From Clostridiales bacterium (GTDB taxonomy: Bacteria; Bacillota; Clostridia; Oscillospirales; Oscillospiraceae), in the NCBI GenBank assembly GCA_004555205.1, contig SFIY01000039.1:1-7216 (forward strand): DNA of 7,216 nucleotides, read 5' to 3'. Both the position numbers and the translations under genes were made by a program. This document shows, one piece after another, positions 6,011 through 7,216 of this stretch; position 1 is the stretch's first letter; every line of letters begins with the position of its first letter. Under the pieces are notes generated by a model. That model was not told the origin of the DNA. It made no database searches and was given only the letters and a program-made list of their open reading frames with translations.

Positions 6011-6574
6011 ATGAGCTTTATGATCGAAACATCCGCCCGCCACATCCACCTGACCCAGGAGACGGTGGAGAAGCTGTTCGGCGAGGGCTATCAGCTGACC
6101 ATCCGCAAGCCCCTGTCCTATCCCGGCCAGTACGCCTGCAACGAGCGCCTGACCATCGTCGGTCCCAAGAAGGAGATGGCCAACGTGTCCATCCTCGGCC
6201 CCACCCGTAAGGCCGATCAGGTGGAGGTCTCCGCTACCGACGCCCGCACGCTGGGCATCGACGCGCCCATCCGCGAGAGCGGCGACGTGAAGGGCAGCGG
6301 CGCATGTAAGCTCATCGGGCCGAAGGGCGAGGTGGAGCTGTCCGAGGGCGTTATCATCGCCAAGCGCCACCTGCATGTGCTGGAGAACGAGGCCAACGAG
6401 ATGGGCATCAAGAACGGCGACATCATCAAGGTGTCCTGCGGCGGCGAGGGTCGTAAGCTGATCTTCGACGACGTGGTCGTCCGCGTCAACAAGGACGGCG
6501 CCACCACCATGCACATCGACACCGACGAGTCTCAGGCCGCCAACAACCCCACCGTGGGCGAGCTGGTTCGCTGA
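6011..6574 (+). CDS. pduL: Phosphate acyltransferase, PduL family
   Basis: PduL enzymes exchange CoA and phosphate on short acyl groups (propanoyl or acetyl), feeding acetate kinase for ATP. The 187 residues contain both family repeats. The first starts SARHIHLT (His11, His13) and the second KRHLHVLENEANEMGIKNGD (His120, His122), with MHIDTDESQAANNP (His168) near the end; these histidines fit the family's zinc site. The N-terminus begins directly at the first motif and has no extra amphipathic helix, so this copy lacks the usual microcompartment targeting peptide and is probably cytosolic, acting as the cell's phosphotransacetylase. An AAAGGAG site lies 9 nt before the ATG. It is probably co-transcribed with the membrane protein upstream. 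Substrate preference cannot be read from sequence. Confidence 0.95.
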   Translation: MSFMIETSARHIHLTQETVEKLFGEGYQLTIRKPLSYPGQYACNERLTIVGPKKEMANVSILGPTRKADQVEVSATDARTLGIDAPIRESGDVKGSGACKLIGPKGEVELSEGVIIAKRHLHVLENEANEMGIKNGDIIKVSCGGEGRKLIFDDVVVRVNKDGATTMHIDTDESQAANNPTVGELVR

Positions 6575-6593
6575 CAGGAGCATAAAAGCGTAG

Positions 6594-6624
6594 AAAATGA
6601 CCACCCGAAAGGGTGGTCATTTTT
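6594..6624 (+). terminator. Terminator after pduL
   Basis: A perfect 13-bp stem AAAATGACCACCC/GGGTGGTCATTTT closed by a GAAA tetraloop and followed by T, beginning 20 bp after the pduL stop codon. Confidence 0.92.
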
Positions 6625-6654
6625 CGTAGGGGACGGCGTCCCCTACGATTTTTG
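6625..6654 (+). repeat. Second tandem hairpin, palindromic GTAGGGGAC unit
   Basis: CGTAGGGGAC (6625-6634), a 3-nt loop and GTCCCCTACG (6638-6647) form a perfect stem followed by ATTTTTG, so it can act as a back-up terminator. The arms look like the short GTAGGGG palindromes scattered in Oscillospiraceae genomes; that resemblance is from memory. Confidence 0.6.
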
Positions 6655-6693
6655 TGCGGGACGGGGAGGGGGGCGAAGCCCTCATCTGCCGCT

Positions 6694-6747
6694 AAAATTT
6701 ATTCGTACTGCACAAAAAATTTATTGTCTTTTTTGTCACAATGTCAC
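6694..6747 (+). repeat. Paired direct repeats upstream of the riboswitch promoter
   Basis: AAAATTTATT occurs at 6694-6703 and 6716-6725 (22-bp period, two helical turns). TGTCAC occurs at 6734-6739 and 6742-6747, touching the -35. TGTCA-CT-TGACA (6742-6753) is also a dyad over the -35. They may be an activator site or AT-rich UP element. The rest of 6655-6747 shows only a G-rich run and no gene. Confidence 0.4.
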
Positions 6748-6775
6748 TTGACAAACCCGCTGAAAAAGGTATAAT
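6748..6775 (+). promoter_or_regulatory. Consensus promoter of the lysine riboswitch operon
   Basis: TTGACA (6748-6753), a 16-bp spacer and TATAAT (6770-6775), perfect in both boxes. Transcription should start near 6782, about 20 nt before the riboswitch helix P1. Confidence 0.88.
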
Positions 6776-6801
6776 TTGAAGATAGAAATTTCATAATATC
6801 A

Positions 6802-6972
6802 GTCAATAGAGGCGCGGAGGACAGGGTACTGTGTTTTTGGGATCAGACCCCCGGGAAGAGCATGGGAAGGGGTTCTCCGCCGAAGGGATCGGACGAGTCT
6901 GAGCGGTCGGTTCCTGGCAGCGCGGTGTAAGCGGCGCTGCTGTCATGTAGTGATACATGGAGCGCTATTGGT
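6802..6972 (+). ncRNA. Lysine riboswitch aptamer (L-box)
   Basis: Binds free lysine in the nascent leader RNA. The conserved blocks are in family order: AATAGAGGCGCG (6805-6816), GGGAAGGGG (6864-6872), CCGCCGAAGG (6877-6886), CCTGGCAGCGC (6913-6923), CTGTCA (6940-6945) and GGAGCGCTATTG (6959-6970). Helix P1 pairs CAATAG (6804-6809) with CTATTG (6965-6970) and can extend by two wobble pairs. The GGCAGCGC stem pairs 6917-6923 with 6934-6940. The last hairpin pairs CATGTA (6944-6949) with TACATG (6954-6959) around a GTGA tetraloop. The 171-nt length is typical. Assignment rests on pattern recognition against the Bacillus lysC leader, not a covariance search. Confidence 0.92.
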
Positions 6973-7000
6973 CAACGACCTTGACCGATAGCGCTTTTTT
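6961..7000 (+). terminator. Riboswitch-controlled terminator overlapping helix P1
   Basis: AGCGCTATTGGTCAA (6961-6975) pairs with TTGACCGATAGCGCT (6981-6995) around a CGACC loop: 15 bp with one G-U pair, then a run of six T. Its 5' arm contains the whole 3' strand of aptamer helix P1 (6965-6972), so P1 and this terminator cannot form together. I see no separate antiterminator. Confidence 0.93.
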
Positions 7001-7075
7001 CATACCCAAAAGAAGTGCCGAGGCCAGCTCTGGTATTTGGAATGCACGTCCAAAATTTTGAAGGAGGAAAAACTT

Positions 7076-7216
7076 ATGGAAAAGATGACATCTCTGCTGC
7101 GCCTGCGCATGAGCGCAAAGGACGCCCACTACGGCGGCAACCTGGTGGACGGCGCCCACATGGTTCACCTGTTCGGCGATGTGGCTACCGAGCTGCTGAT
7201 CAAGTGCGACGGTGAC
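7076..7216 (+). CDS. kal: Probable 3-aminobutyryl-CoA ammonia-lyase, N-terminal part, cut by the window edge
   Basis: Kal removes ammonia from 3-aminobutyryl-CoA to give crotonyl-CoA in the lysine-to-butyrate/acetate fermentation of Clostridia and Fusobacteria. Only 47 residues are visible. The segment SLLRLRMSAKDAHYGGNLVD followed by GAHMVHLFGDVATELLIKCD closely resembles what I recall of Kal, a small hotdog-fold protein of about 130 residues. An AAGGAGG site (7061-7067) lies 8 nt before the ATG. It is the first gene after a lysine riboswitch, which fits lysine catabolism independently. The next genes (kamA, kamD/E, kdd, kce type) would be expected to the right. A related hotdog thioesterase is the alternative. 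Confidence 0.8.
   Translation, partial: MEKMTSLLRLRMSAKDAHYGGNLVDGAHMVHLFGDVATELLIKCDGD

Noticed and set aside
5876..6604. A 242-codon open frame on the minus strand opposite pduL
   Set aside because: Val/Asp/Ala/Gly/Leu-rich antisense shadow without a ribosome site; the plus-strand frame encodes a complete PduL.
6658..6673. G-rich run as a possible G-quadruplex
   Set aside because: It has only three separated G-runs (3, 4 and 6), so a standard four-run quadruplex would need a zero-length loop.

Overview
The window looks like part of a genome from a gut Clostridia member, most likely Oscillospiraceae (Oscillibacter, Dysosmobacter, Intestinimonas or Flavonifractor type). The grounds are strong AGGAGG ribosome binding sites, a GC-rich core, a cobamide-independent PduL phosphotransacylase, and the start of what looks like a lysine-fermentation gene under a lysine riboswitch. 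The genus is inferred from style and gene content, not from a marker gene.

Positions 1 to about 1804 are the visibly AT-rich end of an integrated mobile element. A tyrosine integrase (cut by the left edge) and a small excisionase-like HTH protein read leftward. An XRE-type regulator reads rightward from a shared control region. That region holds two back-to-back consensus promoters and four copies of a 20-bp dyad, two of which sit inside the promoter spacers: a compact phage-like switch. A strong bidirectional terminator follows the regulator, and the element ends next to the stop codon of guaA, whose 3' end is a known integration hotspot.

Positions 1805 to 5228 are chromosomal and read leftward: a LysR regulator, then xpt and guaA one nucleotide apart. 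Xpt makes XMP from xanthine and GuaA turns XMP into GMP, so the pair is a guanine salvage unit. Directly upstream of xpt sits a 274-bp non-coding element with 26-bp terminal inverted repeats (one mismatch), resembling a MITE. I see no purine riboswitch there.

Positions 5229 to 6654 hold a LysR-divergent pair reading rightward: an unrecognised two-helix membrane protein and pduL, ended by tandem hairpins. The LysR intergenic region has two extended -10 promoters arranged back to back. Each -35 lies in one arm of a 20-bp inverted repeat.

Positions 6655 to 7216 hold the most interesting signal. A perfect -35/-10 promoter drives a lysine riboswitch, then a gene whose first 47 codons match 3-aminobutyryl-CoA ammonia-lyase (Kal) of lysine fermentation. 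The only terminator uses the 3' strand of riboswitch helix P1 as its own 5' arm. Lysine binding should therefore block termination and turn the operon on, opposite to the usual lysine riboswitch and sensible for a catabolic operon.
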